DNA from: JBBSEZ01 sp038239195
GTDB taxonomy: Bacteria > Planctomycetota > Planctomycetia > Gemmatales > Gemmataceae
Length of the DNA stretch: 40,928 nucleotides
Assembly: GCA_038239195.1 (NCBI GenBank)
Contig: JBBSEZ010000023.1
Location: forward strand, 1 to 40,928
Reading direction: 5' to 3'
This document shows, piece by piece, positions 23,456 to 32,491 of this stretch; the stretch's first letter is position 1; every line of letters begins with the position of its first letter. A model generated the notes under the pieces. It was not told the DNA's origin. It was given only the letters and a program-made list of their open reading frames with translations, and searched no databases. The translations under genes and the position numbers were made by a program.

Positions 23456-25021
23456 ATGAGGTTGCAACTCGGCCCGAGAACCTGTCTCCTGGTCCCCGCC
23501 GCGCTGGCGCTGGCGACAGTGTTCTCCCCCGACGCCGGTGGCTTCGCTCCCGATTCCGACGCCCCGGTAAAGGCGAAGGCCCCGGCGAGCTCCGTGGCGA
23601 TGTTCGGCGGCACCGTCGAGCGCAACCTCGTCAACCTCGTCGAGAAGAACATTCCCGACAACTGGAACGTGGAGCCCAAGAAGGGGGCCCTCAAGAACGT
23701 CAAGTGGGAGGTGAAGCTCGGCACGCACTCCTACGGCGGGCCGGTCGTCGCCGACGGGCGCATCTTCGTCGGCACCAACAACGAGAGGCCGCGCGATCCC
23801 CTCGTCAAGGGCGACAAGGGCATTATGATGTGCTTCCGCGAGGCCGACGGCCAGTTCCTCTGGCAACTCGTCCACGACAAGCTCGGCGACGACGACCAGG
23901 ACTTCCACCACGAGGGCGTCGCCTCGACCCCCTGCGTGGAGGGGGAGCGGCTCTACTACGTCAGCAACCGCTGCGAGTTGATCTGTGCCGACGTCAAGGG
24001 CGATCCCACCGCCAAGGGCAAGGGGAAGGTTGTCTGGAAATACGACATGATCGAGAAGCTCGGCGTCTACCCCTGCCAGCTCGCCAATTGTTCGCCCCTG
24101 ATCGTCGGCGAGAACGTTTACGCCGTCACCGGCAACGGCGTGAACGTCAGTAACAAGGAGTTGCCTTCTCCCAACGCCCCGTCGTTCGTCGCCTTCAACA
24201 AGGCGACGGGCAAGCTGGCGTGGAAGAGTAGCCTGCCGGGCAAGAAGGTGATGCGCGGCCAGTGGGGCAACCCCGCCGCCACCACGATCGACGGCAAGAC
24301 GCAGGTCCTCTTCCCAGGTGGCGATGGCGTGCTGTACGGTTTGGACGCCAAGAGCGGCGAGCTGCTCTGGAAGTTCGACTGCAACCCGAAGGCGGCCACG
24401 CCCTACCGGGCCGGCGGCGGTGGGGAGCGCTGCTTCTTCCTCTCGGCGCCGGTGGTTTACGACAAGAAAGTGTACGTGGCCGTGGGGCAGGAGCCCGACG
24501 CCGGGCCCGGCGTCGGCCACCTGTGGTGCATCGACCCGACGAAGAAGCCCGCCAACAAGGACAAGGACCTCTCGCCGGTCAACGACAACTTCGACCCCAA
24601 GGCCGCCGTCAACAAGAGCTCGGGCCTCGTCTGGCACTACGGCGGGCCCGTCGTCCCCGCGCCCAAGAACGACGAGCGCGAGATCGTCTTCGGGCGGACG
24701 ATGGGCACGGTGGCGATTTACGATGGCGTCGTCTACGCCTCCGAATTGGCGGGCTATCTGCACGCCGTCGATGCCAAAACGGGGGCGAAGCTCTGGGTTC
24801 ACGACTTCCAGGAAAGCACCTGGTGCTCTCCCTACTACGTGGACGGCAAGGTGTTTGTGGGCACCGACAACGAGCTCTATCTGTTCAAGGCGGGCCGGAA
24901 GTTGGCGTTTCTGCGCAAGATCGCGATGGGAGGGCCGATCAAGGTCCCGCCGGTCGCGGCCAACGGCGTGCTCTACGTCAACACCGGCACCAACCTGTAC
25001 GCCATCGCCCCGGCGAAGTGA
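23456..25021 (+). CDS. Exported PQQ-like beta-propeller protein, paralogue of the preceding gene
   Basis: A 521-aa protein with a signal peptide at about 1-27 (LVPAALALATVFSPDAGG). Its blades follow the same order as the previous protein: FGGTVERNLVNLVEKNIPDNW, GPVVADGRIFVGTNNERPRD, MMCFREADGQFLWQLVHDKL, SNRCELICADVKGD, QLANCSPLIVGENVYAVTGNGVN, KFDCNPKAATPYRAGGGGERCFF, GVGHLWCIDPTKK. The GAAGGAG ribosome site before ATG 23456 is strong. The adjacent tandem paralogues imply duplication with divergence and perhaps assembly as partners. Location is predicted periplasmic or surface. Confidence 0.75.
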   Translation: MRLQLGPRTCLLVPAALALATVFSPDAGGFAPDSDAPVKAKAPASSVAMFGGTVERNLVNLVEKNIPDNWNVEPKKGALKNVKWEVKLGTHSYGGPVVADGRIFVGTNNERPRDPLVKGDKGIMMCFREADGQFLWQLVHDKLGDDDQDFHHEGVASTPCVEGERLYYVSNRCELICADVKGDPTAKGKGKVVWKYDMIEKLGVYPCQLANCSPLIVGENVYAVTGNGVNVSNKELPSPNAPSFVAFNKATGKLAWKSSLPGKKVMRGQWGNPAATTIDGKTQVLFPGGDGVLYGLDAKSGELLWKFDCNPKAATPYRAGGGGERCFFLSAPVVYDKKVYVAVGQEPDAGPGVGHLWCIDPTKKPANKDKDLSPVNDNFDPKAAVNKSSGLVWHYGGPVVPAPKNDEREIVFGRTMGTVAIYDGVVYASELAGYLHAVDAKTGAKLWVHDFQESTWCSPYYVDGKVFVGTDNELYLFKAGRKLAFLRKIAMGGPIKVPPVAANGVLYVNTGTNLYAIAPAK

Positions 25022-25040
25022 CAAGCCAAGCGGCAAGGGC

Positions 25041-25097
25041 TGTAGGACGGCTCTCCTGAGCCGTCTGGGCCGGACGGCTCAGGAGAGCCGTCCTACA
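25041..25097 (+). repeat. 25-bp perfect inverted repeat of two TGTAGG hairpin units
   Basis: Two head-to-head copies of a 25-base unit (25041-25065 and 25073-25097) flank a seven-base spacer. Each unit begins TGTAGG and contains its own hairpin: GACGGCTC, short loop, GAGCCGTC. The unit matches the layout of the element at 11600-11626. It lies between the third propeller gene and the adenylating enzyme and could form a very stable stem in mRNA. Confidence 0.75.
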
Positions 25098-25155
25098 GGG
25101 ATGCTTTCCCTGCCGACCTCCCAAGGCAAGTAAATCCACCACTACGAGGAAACCC

Positions 25156-26277
25156 GTGTCTGCTACCGCGAAGCCCGACGCCGCCCCCACTCCCGAGCAG
25201 GTCAAGCAAGCGCGCGAGCGACTCGACGCTCACGTGCGCGAGATCGTGCAGTGGCACTTCAGCCCCGACACCGGTACGCCGTTCTGGCTGGAGCGCGCCA
25301 AGACGTTCAAGTTCAACCCGGTCAAGGACGTTCAGTCGTTCGACGACCTGAAACTGTTCGGCGAGTTCGAGGACGAATGGCTGCGTGGCGGGCCCGTGCG
25401 CCGCTGGGTGCCGCGCGCCTACCAGGACAAGCCGATCTACGTCTTCGAGACGGGCGGGACCACGGGCATCCCGAAGTCGCGCATCAACATCAACGATTTC
25501 CGCATCGACTACGAGATGATGAGCGACACGCTCCCCGAGCAGTACTTCCCGCGCGGCGCCAACTGGCTGATGCTTGGGCCATCGGGCCCGCGCCGGCTGC
25601 GCCTGGCCATCGAGCACCTCGCCCAGCACCGGGGCGGGATCTGCTTCTGCATCGACCTCGACCCGCGCTGGGTGGTCAAGCTCATCAACAAGCGCTGGAT
25701 GGAACACCTCGAAGCGTACAAGGAGCACTGCATCGACCAGGCGCTGACCGTGCTAAGCGCCGGCCACGACGTCAAGTGCATGTTCACGACGCCCAAGTTG
25801 CTCGAGTCGCTGGCCACGGCGCTGGAGAAGAAGGGCAAGACGATCAAGGACACCGGGATCACCGGCATCTTCTCGGGCGGGACCGAGTTTACCCCGCAGT
25901 TCACGCGCTTCGCCGTCGAGGAGTTGCTCGACAACGGGGCCGTTTACATGACGCCCACTTACGGCAACACCCTGATGGGGCTGGCCTGTTCGCGCCCGGT
26001 CGGCGCGCACGACGGCTACAAGATCACCTATCACGCCCCCCAGCCTCGGGCCGTGACGCAGGTGGTCGAGTTCGACGACTACACCAAGGACGTCGAGTAC
26101 GACAAGACGGGCCGGGTGTTGCTGACCACGCTCACCAAGGAGTTCTTCATGCCGCGCTTCCCCGAGCGCGACGAGGGCGAGCGCGAGCGCCCTTACGTCA
26201 AGTACCCGTGGGACGGCGTCAGCGGCGTGCGGCCGTTCCACGTCACCGCGACCGGCACGACGGTCGGGGTTTATTGA
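25156..26277 (+). CDS. Short ANL-family adenylating enzyme (LuxE/PaaK-like), lacking the C-terminal domain
   Basis: A 373-aa enzyme with a nucleotide-binding loop YVFETGGTTGIPKSRI (about 98-113), FSGGTEFTPQFTRFAVEELL (about 237-256), the aromatic box YMTPTYGNTLMGLA (about 262) and a GRVLLTTLTKEFFMPRF region (about 318). It ends PWDGVSGVRPFHVTATGTTVGVY, so the mobile C-terminal domain with the catalytic Lys found in CoA ligases is absent. That length and layout resemble LuxE acyl-protein synthetases, which activate an acid and hand the acyl group to a reductase. The GTG start follows GAGGA. A downstream aldehyde dehydrogenase supports an activation-plus-reduction pair. A minimal PaaK relative of unknown acceptor is the alternative. 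Confidence 0.65.
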   Translation: MSATAKPDAAPTPEQVKQARERLDAHVREIVQWHFSPDTGTPFWLERAKTFKFNPVKDVQSFDDLKLFGEFEDEWLRGGPVRRWVPRAYQDKPIYVFETGGTTGIPKSRININDFRIDYEMMSDTLPEQYFPRGANWLMLGPSGPRRLRLAIEHLAQHRGGICFCIDLDPRWVVKLINKRWMEHLEAYKEHCIDQALTVLSAGHDVKCMFTTPKLLESLATALEKKGKTIKDTGITGIFSGGTEFTPQFTRFAVEELLDNGAVYMTPTYGNTLMGLACSRPVGAHDGYKITYHAPQPRAVTQVVEFDDYTKDVEYDKTGRVLLTTLTKEFFMPRFPERDEGERERPYVKYPWDGVSGVRPFHVTATGTTVGVY

Positions 26278-26279
26278 GA

Positions 26280-26427
26280 GAATTAGCCACAGATGAACAC
26301 AGATGAACACGGATAAGACTACAGAGGGCAAATGCAAGAAGTGAGAATCGCAAGGCGGTGTGCCGTAGCCCTTCCGCTTCTGCTTTTGCCTCATCCGTGT
26401 TCATCTGTGTTCATCTGTGGCTAATTC
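26280..26427. repeat. 148-base palindromic element with 35-bp perfect terminal inverted repeats
   Basis: The arms 26280-26314 and 26393-26427 are perfect reverse complements and contain a doubled ACAGATGAACAC motif familiar from intergenic repeats of several bacterial phyla. The 78 bases between them are partly self-complementary too (around GGCGGTGTGCCG), so the whole element can fold into one hairpin. It begins three bases after the stop of the adenylating enzyme and ends 32 bases before the aldehyde dehydrogenase start. There is no coding capacity, which suggests a non-autonomous mobile element. Confidence 0.85.
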
Positions 26428-26459
26428 CTCTTCTTCTTTCGCCTGGCCGGAGAACCGCG

Positions 26460-27890
26460 ATGATTCACATCCCCGTGCTGCGCTGGGGCGAGCCTTACAA
26501 GAGCCTCGACGTCGATAAGATCGTTCACTTCGCCACCGGCGAGCCCGTCGCCGAGGTGAGCCGGGCCAACGCCGGCATCGTCAGCAAGGACATGCGCCTC
26601 GCCCAGCGCGCCCGCGACGTGCTGCGCGGCATCCCCATCCACGACATCCTGCAAATGGCCAAGAAGGCCGCCGACCTCTACACCGACGCCACCCTGCCGC
26701 TGGGCGACGGCACGCAGACGCCGGATCAGTTCGTGCGGATGCAGTCGGCCACCACCGGCCTGCCCGAGCACATGTGCCGGTTCAACATGAAGAAGAACCA
26801 CTTCGTGCTGAATCAGATGGACAAGATCCTCGATTCCCTCACCCGCGGGCTCGACCTCGGCATCCTGTCGCGCGGCTACGGGGTCGAGTCGCGCGGCGTG
26901 CCGGTCAGCTACCAGGCCCAGTCGCCCGTCCTGGGTTTGGTGCTGCCGAGCAACTCGCCGGGCGTTCACACGCTCTGGCTGCCCATCATCCCGATGCAGA
27001 TTGGCCTTGTGCTCAAGCCGGGGCCGCAGGAGCCGTGGACGCCCTACCGCATGGCGCAGGCGTTCGTCCAGGCCGGCATCCCCAAGCAGGCCATCGCCAT
27101 CTACCCCGGGCTCGGCGAGATCGGTGCCGCCGTGCTGGCGCATTGCCCCAAGAGCCTCATCTTCGGCGGGAGCGCCACGGTGGAGCAGTACAAGGGCAAC
27201 CCGCGCGTGCAGGCCCACGGGCCGGGCTTCAGCAAGGTCCTCCTCGGCGACGACGTGGTGGACGACTGGCGGAAGTATCTCGACGTGATGGTCGATAGCG
27301 TCTTCGTGAACAGCGGGCGCGGCTGCATCAACTGCTCCGGGGTCTGGGCGTCGCGCCACACCAAGGAGATCGCCGAGGCCATCGCCGAGCGCATCGGCCC
27401 TGTCGAGCCGCTGCCGCCCGAGGACCCGAAGGCGTCGCTGGCGGCGTTCACGGTCCCCGGCCAGGCCGACGCCGTTTGGGCCGACATCGAGAAGGACCTC
27501 AAGGCGGCCGGCACGCACGACATGACCGGCAAGTTTGGGCCGCGCCTGGTCAAGAAGGAGCGCTACGACTACCTGAGGCCAACGATCGTGCTGTGCGATT
27601 CGCCGGAGGCGCCGATCGCCAAGAAGGAGTACATGTTCCCGTTCGTGACGGTCGTGAAGTGCCCGCAGGAGAAGATGCTGGAGGCGATCGGTCCAACGCT
27701 GGTCTGCTCGGCGATCACACACGATGCCAAGTGGCAGCGGCAACTGATGGACGCGATCCACGTGGACCGGCTCAACCTGGGGCCGATCCCGACCATCCAG
27801 CTCAACTGGCTCCAGCCGCACGAGGGCAGCATCGTCGATTTCCTGTTCCGCGCCCGCGCGTTCCAGCACGAGGGGCCCGTTCCCTCCTGA
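26460..27890 (+). CDS. Aldehyde dehydrogenase superfamily protein (possible acyl reductase)
   Basis: A 476-aa NAD(P)-dependent oxidoreductase of the ALDH fold. The nucleotide-binding region includes GLVLPSNSPGVHTLWLPIIPMQIGLVLKPGPQEPWTPYRM and FGGSATVEQYKGN. The catalytic Cys lies in GRGCINCSGVWASR (Cys289 or Cys292). The later IATQ-type region reads KKEYMFPFVTVVKCP. The N-terminal 130 residues (VLRWGEPYKSLDVDKIVHFATGEPVAEVSRANAGI) are unlike classic aldehyde oxidisers. ALDH-fold enzymes can oxidise aldehydes or reduce activated acyl groups; the neighbouring acid-activating enzyme favours reduction, as inference. The start is the ATG following the palindromic element. Confidence 0.75.
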   Translation: MIHIPVLRWGEPYKSLDVDKIVHFATGEPVAEVSRANAGIVSKDMRLAQRARDVLRGIPIHDILQMAKKAADLYTDATLPLGDGTQTPDQFVRMQSATTGLPEHMCRFNMKKNHFVLNQMDKILDSLTRGLDLGILSRGYGVESRGVPVSYQAQSPVLGLVLPSNSPGVHTLWLPIIPMQIGLVLKPGPQEPWTPYRMAQAFVQAGIPKQAIAIYPGLGEIGAAVLAHCPKSLIFGGSATVEQYKGNPRVQAHGPGFSKVLLGDDVVDDWRKYLDVMVDSVFVNSGRGCINCSGVWASRHTKEIAEAIAERIGPVEPLPPEDPKASLAAFTVPGQADAVWADIEKDLKAAGTHDMTGKFGPRLVKKERYDYLRPTIVLCDSPEAPIAKKEYMFPFVTVVKCPQEKMLEAIGPTLVCSAITHDAKWQRQLMDAIHVDRLNLGPIPTIQLNWLQPHEGSIVDFLFRARAFQHEGPVPS

Positions 27891-27972
27891 GTCGCGCCCT
27901 GGTAGGATGGAGGATCGAACTCGAGCCGCTCCGAGGGCTGGCGCCCTCGGCTCGCCCGGTGACTGGAAGAAC

Positions 27973-29184
<1,212 letters not shown>

Positions 29185-29239
29185 GGCCGGCCGGGTGGTG
29201 CCTCGCAATGCCGCGATCTCGCTCGGGGAGGACCGTGCC

Positions 29240-30388
29240 ATGCGCCGTTCGTCTCTGCTCCGCAACCTCGCCGTTCTCGGCCTGGGGCTTGCCCTCGGCG
29301 CCCTGTCGTCGGGCGTCGCCGCCCCCGTCAAAGGGGGAGGCAAGCCGGCGGCGAAGCCTGGCTGGCCCGTCTTCCGCGGCGACGCGCGCCAGACCGGCGT
29401 CGCGCCGGGCGCGCTGCCCGACAAGCTGGTCGAGTTGTGGCAGTTCAAGACGGGGGACGCCATCGAGAGCAGCGTCGCCGTCGCCGAGGACGTCGTCTAC
29501 CTCGGCTCGATGGACGAGCACCTCTACGCCATCGACCTGGCTGGCGGCAAGCAGAAGTGGAAGTTGAAGGTGGGGCCGGTCAAGGCGCCGCCGGCGGTGG
29601 CCAAGGGCGTCGTCTACTTCGGCGACCTCGAAGGGATGTTTCACGCGGTCGATGCGGTCAAGGGCACGCATCGCTGGAAGTTCGAGACGGGCTCGGACAT
29701 CGGCGGGGCCAACTTCTTCGGGGACCGCGTCCTGTTCGGCTCGCACGACGAACACCTCTACTGCCTGTCGGTCGAGAAGGGCAAGGAGATGTGGAAGTTC
29801 AAGACGGACGGGCCGATCTACGGCTCGCCGGCCGTCGCCGACGGCAAGACGTTCCTGGTCGGCTGCGATAGCTCGCTGCACGTGATCGACGTGGCCAAGG
29901 GGAAGGAAGAGCGCGCCGTGGACCTGGGGGGCCTGACGGGCGCGACGGCCGCGGTCGTTGGCGAGCAGATCTACGTCGGCACGATGCGCAACGAGGTGAA
30001 GGCGATCGACTGGAAGAAGGGGGACGTGACCTGGACGTATCGGCCGCAGCGCGCGCAGGCGTTCTTCGCCTCCCCCGCCGTCACCGACAAGCTGGTGGTC
30101 GTGGGCAGCCGGGACAACCGCGTCTACGCGATCGACCGCAAGACCGGCGCGCCGGCGTGGAACTTCAAGACAGGCGGGCGGGTCGATTCGTCGCCGGTGA
30201 TCGTCGGGGGCAAGGTCGTGGTCGGCTCGCTGGACGGCAAGCTCTACGTGCTGGACCTCCAGAGTGGGAAATCGCTTCAGCAGATCGCGCTGGACGGACC
30301 GATCGGCGCGTCGCCGGTCGTGGTGGGCGGGCGCGTGCTGATCGGGACGCAGAAGGGGACGCTCTACTGCCTGGGGGCGAAGAAATAG
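29240..30388 (+). CDS. Exported PQQ-like beta-propeller protein (BamB-like)
   Basis: A 382-aa secreted protein with a signal peptide at about 1-28 (LRNLAVLGLGLALGALSSGVAA). Seven to eight short blades follow, with strongly regular units: ESSVAVAEDVVYLGSMDEHLYAIDLAGGKQKWKLKVG, APPAVAKGVVYFGDLEGMFHAVDAVKGTHRWKFETG, GSPAVADGKTFLVGCDSSLHVIDVAKG, SSPVIVGGKVVVGSLDGKLYVLDLQSGK. It resembles BamB but is not followed by an outer-membrane assembly gene. A GGGAGGA ribosome site precedes ATG 29240. It closes the same-strand series after the alcohol dehydrogenase. Confidence 0.75.
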   Translation: MRRSSLLRNLAVLGLGLALGALSSGVAAPVKGGGKPAAKPGWPVFRGDARQTGVAPGALPDKLVELWQFKTGDAIESSVAVAEDVVYLGSMDEHLYAIDLAGGKQKWKLKVGPVKAPPAVAKGVVYFGDLEGMFHAVDAVKGTHRWKFETGSDIGGANFFGDRVLFGSHDEHLYCLSVEKGKEMWKFKTDGPIYGSPAVADGKTFLVGCDSSLHVIDVAKGKEERAVDLGGLTGATAAVVGEQIYVGTMRNEVKAIDWKKGDVTWTYRPQRAQAFFASPAVTDKLVVVGSRDNRVYAIDRKTGAPAWNFKTGGRVDSSPVIVGGKVVVGSLDGKLYVLDLQSGKSLQQIALDGPIGASPVVVGGRVLIGTQKGTLYCLGAKK

Positions 30389-30396
30389 GGAGGCGG

Positions 30397-30451
30397 CGAA
30401 AAAGGGGACGCAGTTCTTTTCGAGGGCGAAAAGAGCTGCGTCCCCTTTTCG
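30397..30451 (+). repeat. Hairpin repeat with GGGGACGCAG arms
   Basis: Arm 30397-30422 and arm 30427-30451 are inverted copies with one mismatch and one extra A. The core AAGGGGACGCAG is familiar from dispersed repeats in planctomycetes and other phyla, some linked to REP-associated transposases (from memory). It starts eight bases after the fourth propeller gene and may serve as its terminator. Confidence 0.7.
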
Positions 30452-30455
30452 AGGG

Positions 30456-30485
30456 CAGACGATCCCCGAGGCGCAGAGGTATAAT
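30456..30485 (+). promoter_or_regulatory. Sigma-70-type promoter for the response regulator
   Basis: A perfect TATAAT (30480-30485) is rare in this GC-rich window. A weak -35 (CAGACG, 30456-30461) is 18 bases upstream. The start codon is 69 bases downstream of the box. Confidence 0.5.
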
Positions 30486-30553
30486 GCCGGATGGTGCGCG
30501 AGGCGGAGCTCAGGCGCGGGTTGCGGCGGCGCAAGCTGCCGGAGGGTTTGGGA

Positions 30554-31765
30554 ATGCGGGTGTTGATCGCCGAGGACGACCCCATCTCTCGCCATCTGCT
30601 CCAGCGCACGCTGGAGCAGTGGGGCTACGAGGTCGTCGCCGCCCCCGACGGCGCGGAGGCCTGGCGCCTGTTCGAGTCGGCCGACTTTCCCCTCGTCATC
30701 AGCGACTGGGTGATGCCGGAAATCGATGGCCTCGAATTGGTGCGGCGCATTCGGTCCAGCGCGCGCCCGGGCTACGTCTACACGCTGTTGCTCACCTCCA
30801 AGTCGCAGAAAGAGGAGGTCGTCGCGGGCATGGTGGCCGGCGCCGACGACTACGTCAGCAAGCCGTTCGACCGCGACGAGTTGCGCGCCCGCCTGCGGGC
30901 CGGCGAGCGCATCGTCCGGCTGGAGGAGGCGCTGCTGGCGCAGAACCGGGCCCTGAGCGAGCGGAACGCCGACATGGAGGCCGACCTCCGCATGGCCTGC
31001 GAGGTGCAGCAGGCCATCCTGCCGCAGCGCTACCCCTGCTTCCCCGCCAGCGCGACGGCCGCGACCAGCGCCCTGCGCTTCTGCGACCGCTACCGGCCCA
31101 ACGGCGCCGTCGGCGGGGACTTCTTCGACGTGCTCCCGCTCTCCGACACGCAGGCCGGCGTCTTCCTGTGCGACGTGATGGGCCACGGCGTGCGGGCCGC
31201 GCTGGTGACGGCGATGGTGCGCGCGCTCCTCGAGGGGTTTCGGCACCTCGCCGCCGACCCCGGCTGGTTCCTCGCGGAGCTCAACCGCGAACTGCTGGCG
31301 ATCCTCGGCCAGACGAGCGTGCCGCTGTTCCTGTCGGCGTTCTACCTGACGATCGACGTCGGGACGGGCGAGTTGCGCTACGCCAACGCCGGCCACCCGT
31401 GCCCGCTGCACGTGCGGCGGAGCGCCGGCGAGGTGGCGCCGCTGCCGCTGGTGGCCGGGATGCCGGGGCCTCCTTTGGGGGTGCGCGAGAAGGCCGTCTA
31501 TTCGGTGTCGCGGGTCAACGTCGAGGCCGGCGACCTCGTCGTGCTGTTCACCGATGGCGTGTATGAGGTGACGGGGGCCGATCAGGAGCCTTACGGCGAG
31601 GAGCGGCTGCTGGCGGCCGTGCGCCAGCGGAGCAGCCTGCCGCCGGGTAGATTGTTCGACGAGGTGCTGGCGGACGTGCTCCAGTTCGCGGGCGGGCAGG
31701 GGTTTGCGGACGACGTGTGTCTGCTGGGGGTGGAGGTGGCGGCGCTGGCGACCGCGTCGGGTTGA
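30554..31765 (+). CDS. Response regulator with PP2C-type (RsbU/SpoIIE) phosphatase output
   Basis: A 403-aa two-domain signalling protein. The receiver domain (1-125) has the acidic pair Glu7-Asp8-Asp9, phospho-acceptor Asp51 in VISDWVMPEIDG, LLLTSKSQ and the Lys of VSKPFD. A coiled linker (about 130-160) follows. The phosphatase begins VQQAILPQRYP (about 165) and holds PNGAVGGDFFDV, CDVMGHGVRAALVTAMVRALL, YANAGHPCPL and VLFTDGVYEVTG, metal-binding Asp residues included. Such proteins typically dephosphorylate anti-sigma antagonists or Ser/Thr-phosphorylated partners. Start 30554 has GGAGGG at good spacing. Confidence 0.85.
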   Translation: MRVLIAEDDPISRHLLQRTLEQWGYEVVAAPDGAEAWRLFESADFPLVISDWVMPEIDGLELVRRIRSSARPGYVYTLLLTSKSQKEEVVAGMVAGADDYVSKPFDRDELRARLRAGERIVRLEEALLAQNRALSERNADMEADLRMACEVQQAILPQRYPCFPASATAATSALRFCDRYRPNGAVGGDFFDVLPLSDTQAGVFLCDVMGHGVRAALVTAMVRALLEGFRHLAADPGWFLAELNRELLAILGQTSVPLFLSAFYLTIDVGTGELRYANAGHPCPLHVRRSAGEVAPLPLVAGMPGPPLGVREKAVYSVSRVNVEAGDLVVLFTDGVYEVTGADQEPYGEERLLAAVRQRSSLPPGRLFDEVLADVLQFAGGQGFADDVCLLGVEVAALATASG

Positions 31766-31771
31766 GAGGCG

Positions 31772-31801
31772 TTGCACGGGCCCTCTTGCGGGTGGTATCG
31801 T
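31772..31801 (+). promoter_or_regulatory. Possible promoter for hicBA
   Basis: TTGCAC (31772-31777) and TATCGT (31796-31801) are separated by 18 bases, 50 bases before the hicB start. Both are imperfect. Confidence 0.3.
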
Positions 31802-31851
31802 GCGCGTGGTGAACCATTGCGTCTGTCGAGCGGTTGCCGCGGGGGTGATCG

Positions 31852-32058
31852 ATGCGCCGATCGTTTACGTTGGAGTACTGGCAAGACGGGCCCTGGTTCG
31901 TGGGTCGCCTCTTCGAGATACCGGGCGTCTTCAGCCAGGGCGAGACCCTGGATGAGTTGCGGGACAACATCCAGGACGCCTTCGAGTTGATGGTCACGCA
32001 GGAGCGCCCGGCCGCGCCCCCTGCTGCCCAGCGGCAGGACGTGGAGCTGGAGGTATGA
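31852..32058 (+). CDS. hicB: HicB-like antitoxin
   Basis: A 68-aa protein of the short HicB fold: FTLEYWQDGPWFVGRLFEIPGVFSQGETLDELRDNIQDAFELMV. The family neutralises HicA by direct contact. It lacks a recognisable C-terminal DNA-binding domain, so autoregulation may need another factor. Its stop overlaps the hicA start (ATGA at 32055), so translation is coupled. The antitoxin-first order is the less common arrangement for longer hicAB pairs but usual for short ones. Confidence 0.85.
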   Translation: MRRSFTLEYWQDGPWFVGRLFEIPGVFSQGETLDELRDNIQDAFELMVTQERPAAPPAAQRQDVELEV

Positions 32059-32249
32059 AGCGGCAGAACCTGGTCCGGGAGTTGGAACAGGCTGGTTGCG
32101 AGTTTGTCCGGCACGGAAGGCGACACGACGTCTACCGGAACCCAACGAACGGGCGCCAGGCCCCTGTCCCGCTGCACCGGGAGGTCGCCGAATCGCTCTG
32201 TCGGATCATCCGGAAGCAGCTCGGTTTGGGGGGCGATGGCGACGCCTGA
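32055..32249 (+). CDS. hicA: HicA-like mRNA interferase toxin
   Basis: A 64-aa toxin of the double-stranded-RNA-binding-like HicA fold. VRELEQAGCEFVRHGRRHDVYRNP carries the family's catalytic His region (GRRHDVY), and VPLHREVAESLCRIIRKQLGL is the conserved C-terminal part. Members cleave mRNA when not bound by HicB. It is complete and in frame. Confidence 0.85.
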   Translation: MKRQNLVRELEQAGCEFVRHGRRHDVYRNPTNGRQAPVPLHREVAESLCRIIRKQLGLGGDGDA

Positions 32250-32339
32250 TCCACTGTCCCTGTTACTCGCCTGGTCGGCACTACAAGGGATGGCTCAAGC
32301 GCCGGCGAGCCGTGCCTTCCCTCGATGGAACGCGGTAGG

Positions 32340-32433
32340 CCCATCTCGGCGAGGAGGTCGAGGAACTTGCGCTCGGCCTCGGACCAGCGCGCACCGGCAC
32401 GCAAGATCATCCCTTCCACCGCCTGCACCTTCT
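32340..32433 (-). pseudogene. Remnant of a TPR gene similar to the kinase gene at the right end
   Basis: On the reverse strand the frame reads VQAVEGMILRAGARWSEAERKF, near-identical to VQAVEGMILRARSRWAEAERKF in the kinase-TPR protein. At the DNA level 32400-32429 matches 37313-37342 with one difference. Upstream and downstream the similarity fades. It is a decayed partial copy or a relic of a lost paralogue. Confidence 0.65.
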
Positions 32434-32491
32434 TGTTGAGGAAAAGGAGAAAACAAGGCCCCTTATCCCTCGATGGCTCTCTTCCAGGACG

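Noticed and set aside
19102..23724. Very long reverse-strand open frame (over 1500 codons) opposite the propeller genes
   Set aside because: It is antisense to three well-supported secreted proteins. Its composition is typical of GC-rich shadow frames and no family motif is seen.
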